A stretch of 64,000 nucleotides of DNA from Metellina segmentata (taxonomy: Eukaryota; Arthropoda; Arachnida; Araneae; Tetragnathidae): contig OX375880.1 of assembly GCA_947359465.1 (NCBI GenBank), positions 13,648,120-13,712,119 of the forward strand, written 5' to 3'. The notes under the pieces are model-generated. The model saw only the letters and a list, made by a program, of their open reading frames with translations, was not told the DNA's origin and made no database searches. Each line of letters opens with the position of its first letter. Position 1 is the first letter of the stretch. A program made the position numbers and the translations under genes. This document shows, in pieces, positions 31,791 to 42,600 of the stretch.

Positions 31791-32394
31791 TAATTGGAAT
31801 TTGATTATTATTGTTTGCTTTGGAATGGCAACAGCAGAAAAGATCGCAGATTCGAAATTTATTTTTTTCGTTTCCGTTTTTATTTTGTGCAGAGGAACAA
31901 TTTGTCAGCAGACTGAAAAAAAAAAAAACGAAATAAAATTTTTTAACATAAATGAACGTTATTATTCGTCACGTATAATACACATGAAACAAAATTTTCC
32001 TTTACTCTTTTCGTCTCAATTTCAACGCACTTTTTAAACAGGGAGAGATAATTTCAACCAATGAACAAACATATATACACCTGTTGTGCTTGGGGAGGAA
32101 AATAATTGAGGGGGATGGGTAACGCTCACGATGATTCAACGCAAAAAGAGAAATGGGGGAGGGAAGTAAAGGTGTAAATTCAGATCGCAAATTACTTTTT
32201 TCCTCCTTGTCGTTCACTGAGTTTGCTCCCCACCTCAAGAAATGTTACAATTACTATTTAAAAAAACCGATAACCTCATTGAAAGGATGAAAAAACCGAC
32301 TCTATAACCGATAACCAGGAAAATAAAATGACTATAATAGCGGTGCGTTTTAACACATGTTCCCTTTTAAGTTAGACGGGACTTGAGAAAACCA

Positions 32395-32406
32395 TATAAG
32401 CGGGGT

Positions 32407-32491
<85 letters not shown>
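32395..32491 (+). repeat. direct-repeat right copy plus (AT)n microsatellite
   Basis: The second TATAAGCGGGGTGACTATAT copy leads straight into about 40 AT dinucleotides (32410-32491). The length is unusual for this window and likely variable between individuals. Confidence 0.8.
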
Positions 32492-32494
<3 letters not shown>

Positions 32495-32509
32495 AATGTG
32501 TGTGTATAT

Positions 32510-32862
32510 TCTCTATATAAATCTACACCGTTTGACCAAACCACATCCAATTTGGTACACATACTTTAGAACACAGCGAAAACATAGGCTATTTCTTTCC
32601 TGTCTTCAGACCGATCTGTGACATGAAAATTGGCCAACAAGTAGCCCTCAAAGTGCCCCTCGAAGCCCCAATTTTAAAATCTAAAGTTTGTTTTTCTGCA
32701 ATACATGGACATGGTTACGAAAATATGTTCTATAGGGTTTGTGTACGAGGGAAATGAAGGTTTTATAGGGTTTGTGTATGAGGGCACAGGTAAATGTAGC
32801 GGTCATATTTTAGCTGTCACCGTCACATTTGAAACTTGAGCAACGCCGGGTTATTCAGCTAG
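32510..32862 (+). mobile_element. non-autonomous Helitron, family D
   Basis: Starts TCTCTATATAAATCTACACC and ends ATTCAGCTAG before T, with GCAACGCCGGG close to the end. It is the opposite-orientation partner of 3505-3907. The base before the start is T rather than A, so the 5' edge could be off by a few bases. No ORF. Confidence 0.65.
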
Positions 32863-33048
32863 TATAACTATCTAACTGCATAAATAAGCCACTTATAGAG
32901 AAGTAGTTAAATTGATTTAACGTTAGGTTATTTTGCCAAAACACCGCTTACCACAGTACTTTCCTTTTGTCTGATGTCCAAAGCATTGCATGAATAACTG
33001 TGAATGTGTCGTTGTCTATTGGGTGTACTAAATAGTTGCATGTTACAG

Positions 33049-33290
33049 GTGGACGCGTGCGCGTGAACGTGTCCTTCCACAACCGGAGCGACGTGGAGGA
33101 TCTTCTGCGGCGGAGTCCATACATGCGGGGACGCGGCTCGTGGACGCCCCAGGCCTGCGCCCCCCGCCACCGAGTGGCCATCATCATTCCCTACAGAGAT
33201 CGACTGGAGCACCTCACCACGCTGCTCTACACGCTGCACCCCCTGCTCCAGAGGCAGCTCATTCAGTACAACGTTTACGTCGTCGAACAG
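33049..33290 (+). CDS. exon of a beta-1,4-galactosyltransferase-family gene (bre-4-like)
   Basis: A GC-rich 242-bp exon between an acceptor (ttacag) and a donor (gtgaat). It starts with two bases of a split codon and ends in phase 0. The protein has 'RHRVAIIIPYRDRLEHL' and 'YNVYVVEQ', the nucleotide-sugar binding start of the GT7 catalytic domain, which in this family is Golgi-lumenal and moves Gal or GalNAc from UDP-sugar to terminal GlcNAc. Two N-glycosylation sequons (NVS, NRS) lie at its start. It joins in frame to 56356-56543. The exons with the transmembrane anchor and stem are upstream of the window. Galactosyl versus N-acetylgalactosaminyl specificity cannot be read here; resemblance to arthropod bre-4 is from memory. 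Confidence 0.9.
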
Positions 33291-33601
33291 GTGAATCCTC
33301 TTTACTTACTATGACTAGATGTTATTTCTAACCTACTGTATATCACGCATGCATTGTGCCAAATGCTATCTGAAAATTGTTCATTTGTTTCGATCTTGAA
33401 ACCTTAGTAACCATATGTCAGGGCTTTTGGACGACCCTAGTGGTCAAATGGCATCTGTTTCTTTTAGCAGGATCGGGGAGGATGGTTTATAGAGCAGTCT
33501 TCATATCAACTACTGCTTTAGTAGGGCTCACCTTAGGCCCTGTGCTCACATCCGGTTTTTCAACACTGCCTCACTGCAAGTGCGGTCTTGAGATACATTA
33601 A

Positions 33602-34213
33602 GGTCCGGTTAACACATCCGGTTTTTCAACGTGCGGCACCACTGAGGCACCGAAGCCCAACTATGCACACATAACCGTGAAATGACGCGCGAACTCATTT
33701 CGCGCCATTTGCGATACATATTCTATCAATGGCAAAAAGGTAATTGTAATTTTAGTTAACGTCGTACTAGAGCTACACAACGAAGGTCCGGGATCAGTCC
33801 CTTAAGGGAAAGATCCGAGAACAACACCTAGTAATTTTAAACCTCGGTCAGATGACGAAGCAACACCTGAGCTGGCACCCCACTCCATATTCCATTGAAG
33901 AAAACGTGTTTATTTCGCTTACTTGGTGTAAAAAAAGTATATTTTGAAACAAAATAGACGTTACTGGATACAACCTTTTATTAATTATTATTTATAATTC
34001 ATTTGTTTATGAAAACAAGGTACTTCAGAACGGAGACGTATGTGCGGTGATCGTACGGCGCCGTGGGGAACTGCGCTACAAATTGGACGTGCGTCGCCAA
34101 AGCGGCGCTGGAGGCATGTGTGCACTGCTCCATTGGATCTAATGTATCTCAGACCGCACTTGCGTTGTGGCAGCGGCGCAGCACGTTGAAAAATTGGATG
34201 TGTGCATCGGGCC
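33602..34213. mobile_element. family E MITE inserted into another family E copy
   Basis: Bounded by TAA on both sides (33599-33601 and 34214-34216), with ends GGTCCGGTTAACACATCC and (inverse) GGCCCGATGCACACATCC. Removing it and one TAA restores the outer copy. A truncated SINE lies inside. Confidence 0.85.
33739..33890 (-). mobile_element. 5'-truncated SINE subfamily A
   Basis: Minus-strand body from GTTAACGTCGTACTAGAGC to GGCACCCCACTCC. The tRNA head is missing. It lies inside the inner family E copy at its AT-rich core. Confidence 0.75.
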
Positions 34214-34368
34214 TAAATTCAATGGAGTAGTGCACACATGCCTCCGGCGCCGCTGCGGCGACACACGTCCAACATGCATTCAATTTGTACCGCATTTCTT
34301 CACGGCACCGCAGCTCGACGCACACGCTTTTGTGGTCTGAAGTATCTTGTTTTCATAAGTAAATGAAA

Positions 34369-35909
34369 TCTCTATATTAAAAAAAAGTTACCGCCGCCGC
34401 CGCCGCCGAAGAATTGAAATTTTTGTTGCTTAGCTCCATTCTTAGACGGTTTCCCGAGAAAGTACTGATAGGAAAAATATGAAATTAACATGCTTTGTTC
34501 TTCATCGTATTCCCTGGATAATTATTAAGATTTTTTTCCGATGCGGCTATTAGTTTAGGTTTTATTAAGTGTTAAAGTTGAAGAAGTGAAATTTCTTCCG
34601 CGAGTGAGCAAAACACATTCAAAATTTCAGTCTTTAGTCGTGAGTTTTTTTTTAAGAGTACCTCTCAACGTAAATTTTTGCAGCTCGTCGAGTTTTTTTT
34701 GAAATTTAAATGTGGTTCTTGATAATATTTTTTTGAAATTCGGGAAAAATCGGGACATTTTTGTTACTTTTTTTTAAAACTGCCGTATCTATATCTAATT
34801 ACTATTAGTTTTTAATTTTTAAAATATCGCAGTATACCTCAGAATATACTCTTTCTTACGGTACTATTATTTTTGAAATCGGTTAATAATTAAATTGGAT
34901 GCGATCAAAAGTTCGTGATACAAAATTCGGAATCTTCGGATATTTTCGCTATGTTTTGTTAAAACCGTTATGTCTACGGCAAAAACCATTATTTTTTAAA
35001 TTTGAGAACATCACTGAATACACTACATTACACTCTTTCTTATGGTACAATTATTTTTCAAATTGGTTAATAAACAAAATCGATGCAATTAAAAGTAGGT
35101 CATACAATTTTCGGAACTTTCAGATCGTAACTTCCGATACAAAACTAAAATGGTCATATCTATATAGTATTACTGTTAGTTTTTAATTTTAAAAATATTG
35201 CAGTATACCTCACAATGTACTCTTTCTTACGGTACAATTATTTTTAAAATTGGTTCATAAATAAATTCGATGCAATCAAAAGTTGGTGACACAAATTTCG
35301 TATTTTTCAGTTCGCATAGCTGGTTCGGCAAACAGCAGTGGGTTGCATTTTCTACTATCGGGTTTGCCAGATATCAAATTTATCGTAGCAACAATTGCCA
35401 TAAAAACGATTTCTTTTTATTTGGCGAGGAAAAAGGCTCGCTTTTTTCCCTCTGTTCTCAAGACAGTTTACCGACAAAGTACAATGTATTGATATTAACA
35501 CTGTTTACTTAAAATTGTACAGGGAACAAGATACAGAAGATTTTTTACTGATGCGGCTATTAGTTTAGGGTGCATTAAGTGTTAAAGCAAAAAAAAAGTG
35601 AAATCAATTGCGAAAGAAGTATTGGTTTGAGAAAGCAAACCAAACGGGATTGCGTAGCAATCCCCGGGGTCGGCGAGCGTAAGCGAGCAGGGCGCGAAGC
35701 CCTCGCTGTGACGTCATGTACCGGAAAGTGAAATCAGCATAATACGAATTATTCAGATAGTTTCACTCTGTGAAAGGAATGTTGGTTTGCGAAGCAAACC
35801 AAATGACATCTGTGAAAGGAGTGTTGGTTTGCGAAGCAAACCAAATGGGATTGCGCAGCAATCCCCGGGGGTTGGCGAGCGTAAGCGAGCAGGGGGCGGA
35901 GCCCCCTAG
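34369..35909 (+). mobile_element. non-autonomous Helitron, 1.54 kb, with palindromic 3' end
   Basis: Starts TCTCTATATTAAAAAAAAG after A (34368) and ends GGGGGCGGAGCCCCCTAG before T (35910), with the stem-loop directly at the end. It interrupts a family E MITE. It contains a (CCG)n stretch, three imperfect repeats of about 185 bp (34795-35330) and clusters of short palindromes in the last 300 bases. No Rep/helicase coding. A fragment of its start lies at 26610-26790. Confidence 0.87.
34795..35330 (+). repeat. three tandem ~185-bp repeats inside the Helitron
   Basis: Each unit has TTTTTAATTTTTAAAATAT, then CTCTTTCTTACGGTAC, then an AATTGGTTAATAA-like part and GATGCAATCAAAAGT. Unit starts lie near 34805, 34985 and 35175. 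The middle unit is the most diverged. Confidence 0.7.
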
Positions 35910-36132
35910 TATAAATAAAAACTAATAAATTGTTGTATCCAGTAAAACGTTTATTTCGTTTCAAAATATACTTTTTTACACCAAGTAAGCGAAATAAACA
36001 CCTTTTCTTCGATAGAATATGTATCGCAAATGGCGGGAACTTTCGTCATTTCACGGTTATGTGTGCATAGTTGGACTTCGGTGCCGCAGCGGTGTCGCAC
36101 GTTGAAAATTCGGATGTGTGCACCGGGCCTTA

Positions 36133-36636
36133 GAAGGGAGTCGAGTCATGTGGTTTTTGATGTAGAAGGGTAGTTGAACTTGTGTCCCACTGGGGCGCGC
36201 TATTGGCGATACTCTCGGACCAATATCGTAGTGAAAGATCCGAGAACAACATCGCGTCATCTGTCAGATTGATTTTAATTAACGTCGCATTGGAGCAGCA
36301 CAACGTACTAGTGGCGATGGTCTTGGATCCAACCCGGAGGGAAAGAACCGAGGACATCATCACGTAATTTTGAACCACGGTCAGAGAACGAGGTCACACC
36401 TGATCTGGCACCCCACTCTTGAACCACGCTCAGATGACGAGGTTTCGAGTGAGTCTATTATTATTAGTTAAATTAGGTAATTTTAGTTAACGTCGTACTA
36501 GAGCAACACAAGGGGCTATTGACGACGGTCTGGGATCACTCCCTTAAGGGAAAGATTCGAGGACAACGCCTCGTAATTTTGAACCACGGTCAGATGACGA
36601 AGCAACACCTGAGCTGGCACCCCACTTCCAACAAGT
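36133..36636 (-). mobile_element. cluster of SINE fragments
   Basis: Several minus-strand pieces in a row: 36180-36270 (GATCCGAGAACAACATCG), 36273-36425 (CGTCGCATTGGAGCAGCAC to GGCACCCCACTC), then 36474-36632 (GTTAACGTCGTACTAGAGC to GGCACCCCAC). All lack the tRNA head. The order suggests repeated insertion into older SINE sequence. Confidence 0.65.
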
Positions 36637-37921
36637 GTGTGATTCCTTATTTTGAATTTAATAACGCACGTGCCAAATAGAGAACAAACTGATTTACAGT
36701 TGTAACATAAATGACGAGTCTCATGTAAGCAGAAATTTTAAAGGTAAACTATTATGTATGAAAGTTTCTTTTTGCATTAAATGTGGTATGATGCTGTATA
36801 AATAATAAAAATAATTCTTAGATCATTTGACGAATATCAAAACTCCTACAAGAGTCGATTTAAAATATTACTTTGGCATTCATTAGGAGGCAAGTTTTTC
36901 ATGAGGTAAAAAATAAATCCACCGAAAGTGATCGTGTTTATACATCTCTCTTGTGGTCTACGAAGAGAAAGAGAAGTACATCTGCGAAATTGGGAGCCCT
37001 ACTGCATAATACAGTTTACTTGAAAAACATATTCATAAAGGTCTATTATTTGATCATAATAGATGAACAAAGTTCACAATGGAAAATACATTCATTAAAT
37101 TACCAAGAGTACCATAACTTTCAGAGCACTGAAACCGGTACGTGTGTTGCAGAACACTTGCTCTGAAGGATGTCTTCCCGGTCCCGAAATAGACGAGACC
37201 ATCCAATATTCAGTAAACAGAGAAAGTCAACACACATTTAATCTGCACCTTCATCGTCACAAAAGTCACGCTCCACTCTGAACATTGTTCTCCCTTTGGA
37301 GACACCGATCCAATAATTGATGGCACTTAATTCCGCAGTGTCCGCCAGAGCCCTTACATCTTTGACCTGCGAAATCCAGCAGAGATATCTGAGTGAGTCG
37401 GGTCGATGGTAACAAGCGATGTCCGTGTTTATTCTGGCCGGCCGTCGCGATGATTTAGGAGGATCGTCACGAAATTGCCACGCTGTCCGGCCCAGACGTG
37501 TTAAGTGGACGGGATTAGAGTGCGATACTGGTATTAATAACAGCGTGATGGATGGACGCGACGTTTCTGAATACCTGCGGCCGCATTAGGGCGGGGCCGC
37601 GGTTAAAACGGGAGGTTTAATTGAGGGCAAAAATGCTCTGGGCCTTGGGAATCCGGGGCAAAAGAGCATTGGCAAGGAGAGAGGGGACTGCAATGAGGAA
37701 TTGTGCTGATTGGTTAGGTATTCTATCGTTTTACCAAGCTGCACAAAACACAAGACAACAGACAACAATGGGGGACGAAAATACTTGATGGGTAGGGCGA
37801 GAGTAAAACGAAAAGGAGGACGGGTAGCTCCGGGTTGTGATGCCCGTGTACACCAGAAGATGTGTGCCTGAGGACATGAAGAATTGAGATATGTGAAATT
37901 ATTTTTCTGTATTTCCAGTTA
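36637..37921. other. no gene recognised (intron)
   Basis: Includes a higher-GC patch near 37430-37620. Open frames at 36873-37166 and 37586-37768 have no known domain. Confidence 0.45.
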
Positions 37922-38492
37922 TGTATTTAAATAACGTTGCACACTGTAGCATCACAACAGGCATTGACGTTGATCCGAGCTCTAGCCTGAAGGAAAAGAT
38001 CCGAGGACAACACTGATGACCAACCGGTCTGGTGGTTAAGGTGTTAGTAGTTCGGAAGGTTCCTGGTTCGAATCCGGGTCGATGCATGGATGTTTGTAAT
38101 CGTATGGTGTAGAGGCGGCTGGTGCATCTGAAATCTGTCGTAGCCGAAAGTCCCCACGTTGGGTTGGTGTCGTCCTCGGATCCTTTCCGTTAGAGGATCG
38201 ATCCTGGACTGTAGTCAATAGCCCGTTCTGTTGCGACGTTTTAGTACGAAGTTAATTACTAAATTACCAAGGACAACACCACAAATTTTTAACCACGATC
38301 GGATGACGAGAGACACATCGCGGCTGCCTCCCCTCTTTCTAAACTTCCACACACATGTCAACGGTGTCATTTGGGGCCACGACAAATTTAACGCCCCATC
38401 AGTCCCTTTTGTACACGGTGGTCCTAGGTTGGATTCAAACTCCCAACCATCCGCTTACTAGTCCGTCACTCTTCCAACCGGGCTACCACAGC
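37922..38492 (-). mobile_element. SINE subfamily B split by a SINE A
   Basis: Minus-strand copy: tail and body 37922-38013, then 38270-38492, which includes the B head (GTAGCCCGGTTGGAAGAGTG on the minus strand). It is interrupted at AGGACAACAC. Confidence 0.7.
38014..38269 (+). mobile_element. SINE subfamily A inside SINE B
   Basis: Head GACCAACCGGTCTGGTGG, B box GGTTCGAATCC, and an internal deletion of about 70 bases in the body. The 10-bp duplication AGGACAACAC lies at 38004-38013 and 38270-38279. Confidence 0.82.
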
Positions 38493-38546
38493 CCTTATTC
38501 TTCCCGAGACGAAAATAATTTTGCTGTTACCAAACAGAAGTAGAGG

Positions 38547-38883
38547 TAAAATGGTAATGGTAATTTTAGTTAACGTCGTACTAGAGCAACACAACGGGCT
38601 ATTGACGACGGTCCAGAATCAGTCCCTTAAGGGAAAGATTCGAGGACAACACCTCGTAATTTTAAACCACGGTCAGATGACGAAGCAACACCTGAGCTGG
38701 CACCCCACTCTCCAAACTTCCACGCCAACCCAACGTGAGGACTTTCGGCTATGACAGATTTCAGATGCACCAGCCGCCTCTACACCATACATTTACAAAC
38801 ACCCATGCCCGGACCCGGATTCGAACCAGGAGCCCTCCTATCTAGAGGCTAACACCTTAACCACTATACCGGTTGGTCGGCAG
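38547..38883 (-). mobile_element. full-length SINE subfamily A with TSD
   Basis: Minus strand, 337 bp, complete from CCGACCAACCGG to the ATTACC tail. The 11-bp duplication AGAAGTAGAGG lies at 38536-38546 and 38884-38894. One of the best-kept copies in the window. Confidence 0.9.
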
Positions 38884-38894
38884 AGAAGTAGAGG

Positions 38895-39284
38895 ACAATT
38901 TCAGAAGCGGCATCAACGACTAATACTTAGAAAAGAAGAGATCGCTCGCTTTTACAGAAATTATGAATAAAGTTTTTATTGCTAAACGCATTTTACAGAA
39001 TTGACAGGGCATGATTTTCTGGTCAAGCATTTACATCTTTTTGGCATCTATGGTAGCCCGAAATGTGTACGATGGAGAGGAATGGATGACATGGATTGTG
39101 GCCAGCTTTTGGAATGGTCGGTATTTACTGGGAAGGGCGTCTAGGCACGTTATTGCAATGCTAGAAAACTGGAAGCAGATGGAAGCTTGTTGATCTTTTA
39201 TCGCTCTATCCTTTTGTTCTAAGCTCTAACTTCATGTGATCCATAGTGACACATGTTTGTTAGTTGTTATATTTATCTACATGT
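38895..39284. other. no gene recognised
   Basis: A 60-codon frame at 39011-39193 has no known domain. Confidence 0.4.
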
Positions 39285-39590
39285 TTGTAGAGCCGTGGTA
39301 ATCGGGTTGGACGATTAATGAAAAAGCAACCGGAAGGTTGCGAGTTCGAATCCAACCCAATACTGGGCTGGTGCACGTTAAATCTGTCGTGGTCTCAAAT
39401 GTCCTCACATTGGCGTGATGTGTACATTTGGAGTGTGGAGTGCCCGCTTAAGTGTGACCTCGTCATCTGGCCGTGGTTCAAACTTATGTGTTTTCCTCGG
39501 ATCTTTCCCTTCGAGGGTTGATTCCAGACCGTCGCCAATAGCCCGTTGTGTTGCTCCAGTGAGACGTTAAATAAAATATATATCTGTCTG
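39285..39590 (+). mobile_element. SINE subfamily B
   Basis: Head with GGAAGGTTGCGAGTTCGAAT (B box GTTCGAATCC) followed by TGGTGCACGTTAAATCTGTC and the common body, ending GTTGTGTTGCTCCAGTGAG and a TAAATAAAATA tail. This shows that the B head differs from A while the body is shared. Confidence 0.8.
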
Positions 39591-39989
39591 CAATAAAAAA
39601 ACACTTTGCTGTCAGTTTACTGTTTGGTAATTTTAAATTTACTCATGGAAGTTATGTTACGAGTTTTGAAATAGGAAAAAAATAATATTCGTATCATAAA
39701 ACGGGATTTTTTTTTTTGCATCTCTTTATTTGAAAATCCTTTTAAAATTCCAAAAACACTGAAAAACTACAAAAATTAAAAAGCGGAGATGCTTAAATCA
39801 ACAATAAACACTTTCAGAATTCAAAACAAAAGTGCTTCATTAATAGTTCACAATTACAAGGAAATGTGTATAGATATCTAAATCCATACCTGATTATTAA
39901 TAGGCTTCTCTACACCACAAATAACTAACATATCTAACTACAATGCAAACTATAAGCCATCTTATGACGCGATTGATGAACATAGCTAC

Positions 39990-40125
39990 CTTGGTTCAAA
40001 ATTACGTGGTGTTGTCCTCAGATCTTTCTTTTAGGGGATCGATCCCGGACCGTCGTCAATAGGCCGTTGTGTTGCTCTGGTATGACATTAATTTAAAAAG
40101 TACCAATTACCAGAACATACCTACC
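39990..40125 (+). mobile_element. 3' half of a SINE
   Basis: From GGTTCAAAATTACGTGG through GATCCCGGACCGTCGTC to the ACCAATTACCA tail. Truncated at 5', as is common for reverse-transcribed copies. Confidence 0.75.
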
Positions 40126-40528
40126 TACAGTACAAATATACGTAAATTTCTCGAAAATGCTAATGGTTAACAAGCCGAAATATGAAAAATTAACTAAGGA
40201 ATTCGATCTATCAGCCAAAGCTTGTGATTATACATTTATTCTCTTATATGATGTCCAGATTTCATGCTATCGCAGATTTGCACCAGAGGAAGGATCGGCT
40301 TCTAATGCACCTCTCATGTTCTATCACGAACAATTTAAGCTAACATTATCCCATTAATTACCTCACTTAATTACACTCTCTCGCAGGGATGAAGAGATTA
40401 AGTAACTTCGCGGGTTAGATTTCATCCAAATTAAATTCATTAGAACGAGTAGAAGAGAAGTAGAAAGAACGGTTCACACAGGGGAGACCTTTAATGAGTG
40501 ATTAAACCTTGACAAAGAGTTTGTTTAC

Positions 40529-40636
40529 TTCAAGATTCTTATATCGTCATGCTAATTAGCGAAACTCGTAACTGCTGTACTTCAACAATGGAGTTACGAG
40601 ATTTGCTAATTACCATGACGATATGCACTACTTGAA
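40529..40636. ncRNA. long imperfect hairpin, possible pre-miRNA-like structure
   Basis: The 33-base arms 40541-40573 and 40592-40624 are complementary at 30 positions, plus one G-U, around an 18-base loop. After a 6-base internal bulge the stem continues with TTCAAG (40529-40534) against CTTGAA (40631-40636). The size and mismatch pattern are those of a microRNA precursor, and it lies in an intron. No known microRNA was recognised and expression is unknown. A tiny fold-back transposon is the main alternative. Confidence 0.4.
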
Positions 40637-41074
40637 AGAACAAAATATATATTTTTTCGATGACCCCCATGGGCTTAGTAGGTTTGAAACTAATCTAGTA
40701 ACCTGCGAGTTTTAAGATGCGCAGCTTCGATTCCTTCCCTGGGTGTATCTGTGTCTTACGTGTGAGTAAACCTTTCCTACTACGTGTATTTCCATTAGTA
40801 CTTACCGTTGCCATGGGTTTGGCACAAAAAAACAACCTAACAGCCTGTTTATTTTGTCTCAGTACTATGTGATTTGGGCAGTACATTTAGGCTATAGCAG
40901 GGGTTCCCAAAGTGTGCGCCGCGGCACCCTGGGGTGCCACGTAGAGAGATGAGGCGTGCCGCGAAGCGCCTATGATCTCTAATCGAATTTTTTGCTAAGC
41001 AAAAGACCTGGTATACATTTCGCTAAGCAAATAATACACCACAGATAGATATTATATGCCGAGGGTGCCGTGGT

Positions 41075-41383
41075 AGTTTTAAATTAACGTCGTACAAGAG
41101 CAACACAACGGGCTATTGACGACGGTCCGGGATCAATCCCACAAGGGAAAAATTCGAGGACAACACCACGTCATTTTGAACCACGGTCAGATGACGAGAC
41201 AACACCCGAGCTGGCACCCCACTTTCCAAACTTCCACACCCACCCAACGTGAGGACTTTCGGCCACGACATATTTAAGACGCACCAGCCGCCTCAACACC
41301 ATACGCTTACAAACATCCATGCACTGACCCGGTTTATAACCAGGAACCTTCCGATCTAGAGGTTTAACCACCAGATCTGTTGA
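41075..41383 (-). mobile_element. SINE subfamily A inside a hAT relic
   Basis: Near full length on the minus strand, with the A head slightly diverged (TCTGGTGGTTAAACCTC) and GATTGATCCCGGACCGTC. It lies between outer and inner hAT termini. Confidence 0.8.
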
Positions 41384-41782
41384 ATTACTTTTGCTACACA
41401 CTAAATCCTGAAAATCAAACAGAAATTCTAAATTCTTAATACTGCTTCAAAATATTCTTCAATTCTTTCAAACGATGCCTAGATCTTGTAAATATTCGAA
41501 ATAGTTTACTAGTTACAAGGGTTTTCGTTAGGTACTGTCACCATGAACAGACGTTCCCAAAGTGTGGTACGCGTACCCCCCCCCAGGGGTACGGGAAGAG
41601 TTTGGTGAGGGTACGCGTTGCACCGGAGTTTGGTGAGGATATGCACTGCACTGTGCTTAGCTGCGACTAATTCTACGTTCTCATGATTCAAGTCAAGACA
41701 GTCTTGTGAGGGGTGAGATGGCCCGGAGTGACATGGCGGAACTATACCGCCACTTCGTAACAGAAACAACTTACTTCGTTAA

Positions 41783-41975
41783 CCCTCTTTCGGGCGCAAC
41801 CGTTCCCCATTCCCCTCCTAGATGGGGTAGAAGTCTGCTTATTCTAGTAGTATCTTATCTTTACCGGATGTTTGGACCCAACCTTTTAATTTTATTCGCG
41901 TGCTTCGTGGACAGCTGTTAGCGTCATTCTGATCTCTCAGGTACATTGCGCCCGAATGTGTTACACATATAAAAG
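41783..41975 (+). mobile_element. left-end fragment of the TTAA element
   Basis: Preceded by TTAA (41779-41782) and starting CCCTCTTTCGGGCGCAAC. Similar to 21380-21605 over about 190 bases (TTACCGGATGTTTGGACCC, TTATTCGCG). The right end is absent, so it was truncated at or before joining the transposase reading frame. Confidence 0.7.
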
Positions 41976-41985
41976 TACGTCACAA

Positions 41986-42600
41986 GGCAAAGAAATTTCA
42001 TTGTTTCACGTTCAAGATAAAGTGAACGCTGCCATCGCAAAACAAAAGTTATGGCAAAAGAGAGTTGGTAATGGAGAAGTAGACTCGTTTCCCTCTCTTC
42101 GTGAGTTTATAACAAGTTCGACTACTAAAATTGATGCTGATACTCTGAATTGCATAACACAGCATATGGAGAGTTTGCAAGTTGGCTTGAAAAACTATTT
42201 CCCTGATTCAACCAAAAATATTGAATGGATAAGATATCCGTTTAACCTTAACACAACATCCATGCCAGAAGATTTGTCGCATGAGGAAGAAGATCAATTG
42301 TTGAAATTGACTTCAGACGGATTCTTTGAAAATAAACATAAAGAGAGTACTTCAACATCATTCTGGTTACAAATTCAACTTGTGTATCCGGTTTTAACAG
42401 AAAAAGCTCTAAAATTCATCTTGCCTTTTCCAACTTCATATTTATGTGAAGTTGCTTTTTCAGCATTTGTAGACATTAAGTCGAAAAAAAGTAACAGACT
42501 ATTGGACGTAGAACCACATCTTAGATTAAAATTAACAACCAGGAAACCAAATTATGACGATCTGTTATCTCAGCACAAACAATTTCATCCCTATAATTGA
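41986..42600 (+). pseudogene. hAT transposase C-terminal half (ZBED/SCAND3-like), open
   Basis: The open frame begins at 41956 in TTAA-element sequence; transposase-like residues start about 41986. Segments include 'DSFPSLREFI', 'YFPDSTKNIEWIRYPFN', 'PFPTSYLCEVAFSAF' and 'LDVEPHLRLKLT', covering the late catalytic and dimerisation regions, about 205 residues to a natural stop. The first catalytic residues and the BED finger are missing. The stretch has no stops, so it is either recent or retained; the N-terminal join to TTAA-element sequence makes a functional protein unlikely. Confidence 0.7.

Larger units (their letters stand above)
33536..36129. mobile_element. PIF/Harbinger-like MITE (family E), outer copy, with three insertions
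   Basis: TTA lies outside both ends (33533-33535, 36130-36132). The termini are GGCCCTGTGCTCACATCC and the inverse of GGCCCGGTGCACACATCC. The family body has CG-rich arms (GGCGCCGCTGCCGCGACG-like) around an AT-rich core. This copy contains a second copy of itself (33602-34213, with a SINE inside) and a Helitron (34369-35909). TWA duplication plus these ends suggest PIF/Harbinger. No transposase. Confidence 0.82.

Noticed and set aside
32350..32562. 70-codon frame with Tyr-Ile repeats
   Set aside because: Translation of the (AT)n microsatellite.
41540..41555. 8-bp duplication of the inner hAT
   Set aside because: Neighbouring octamers ACCATGAA and ATCTATAT do not match.
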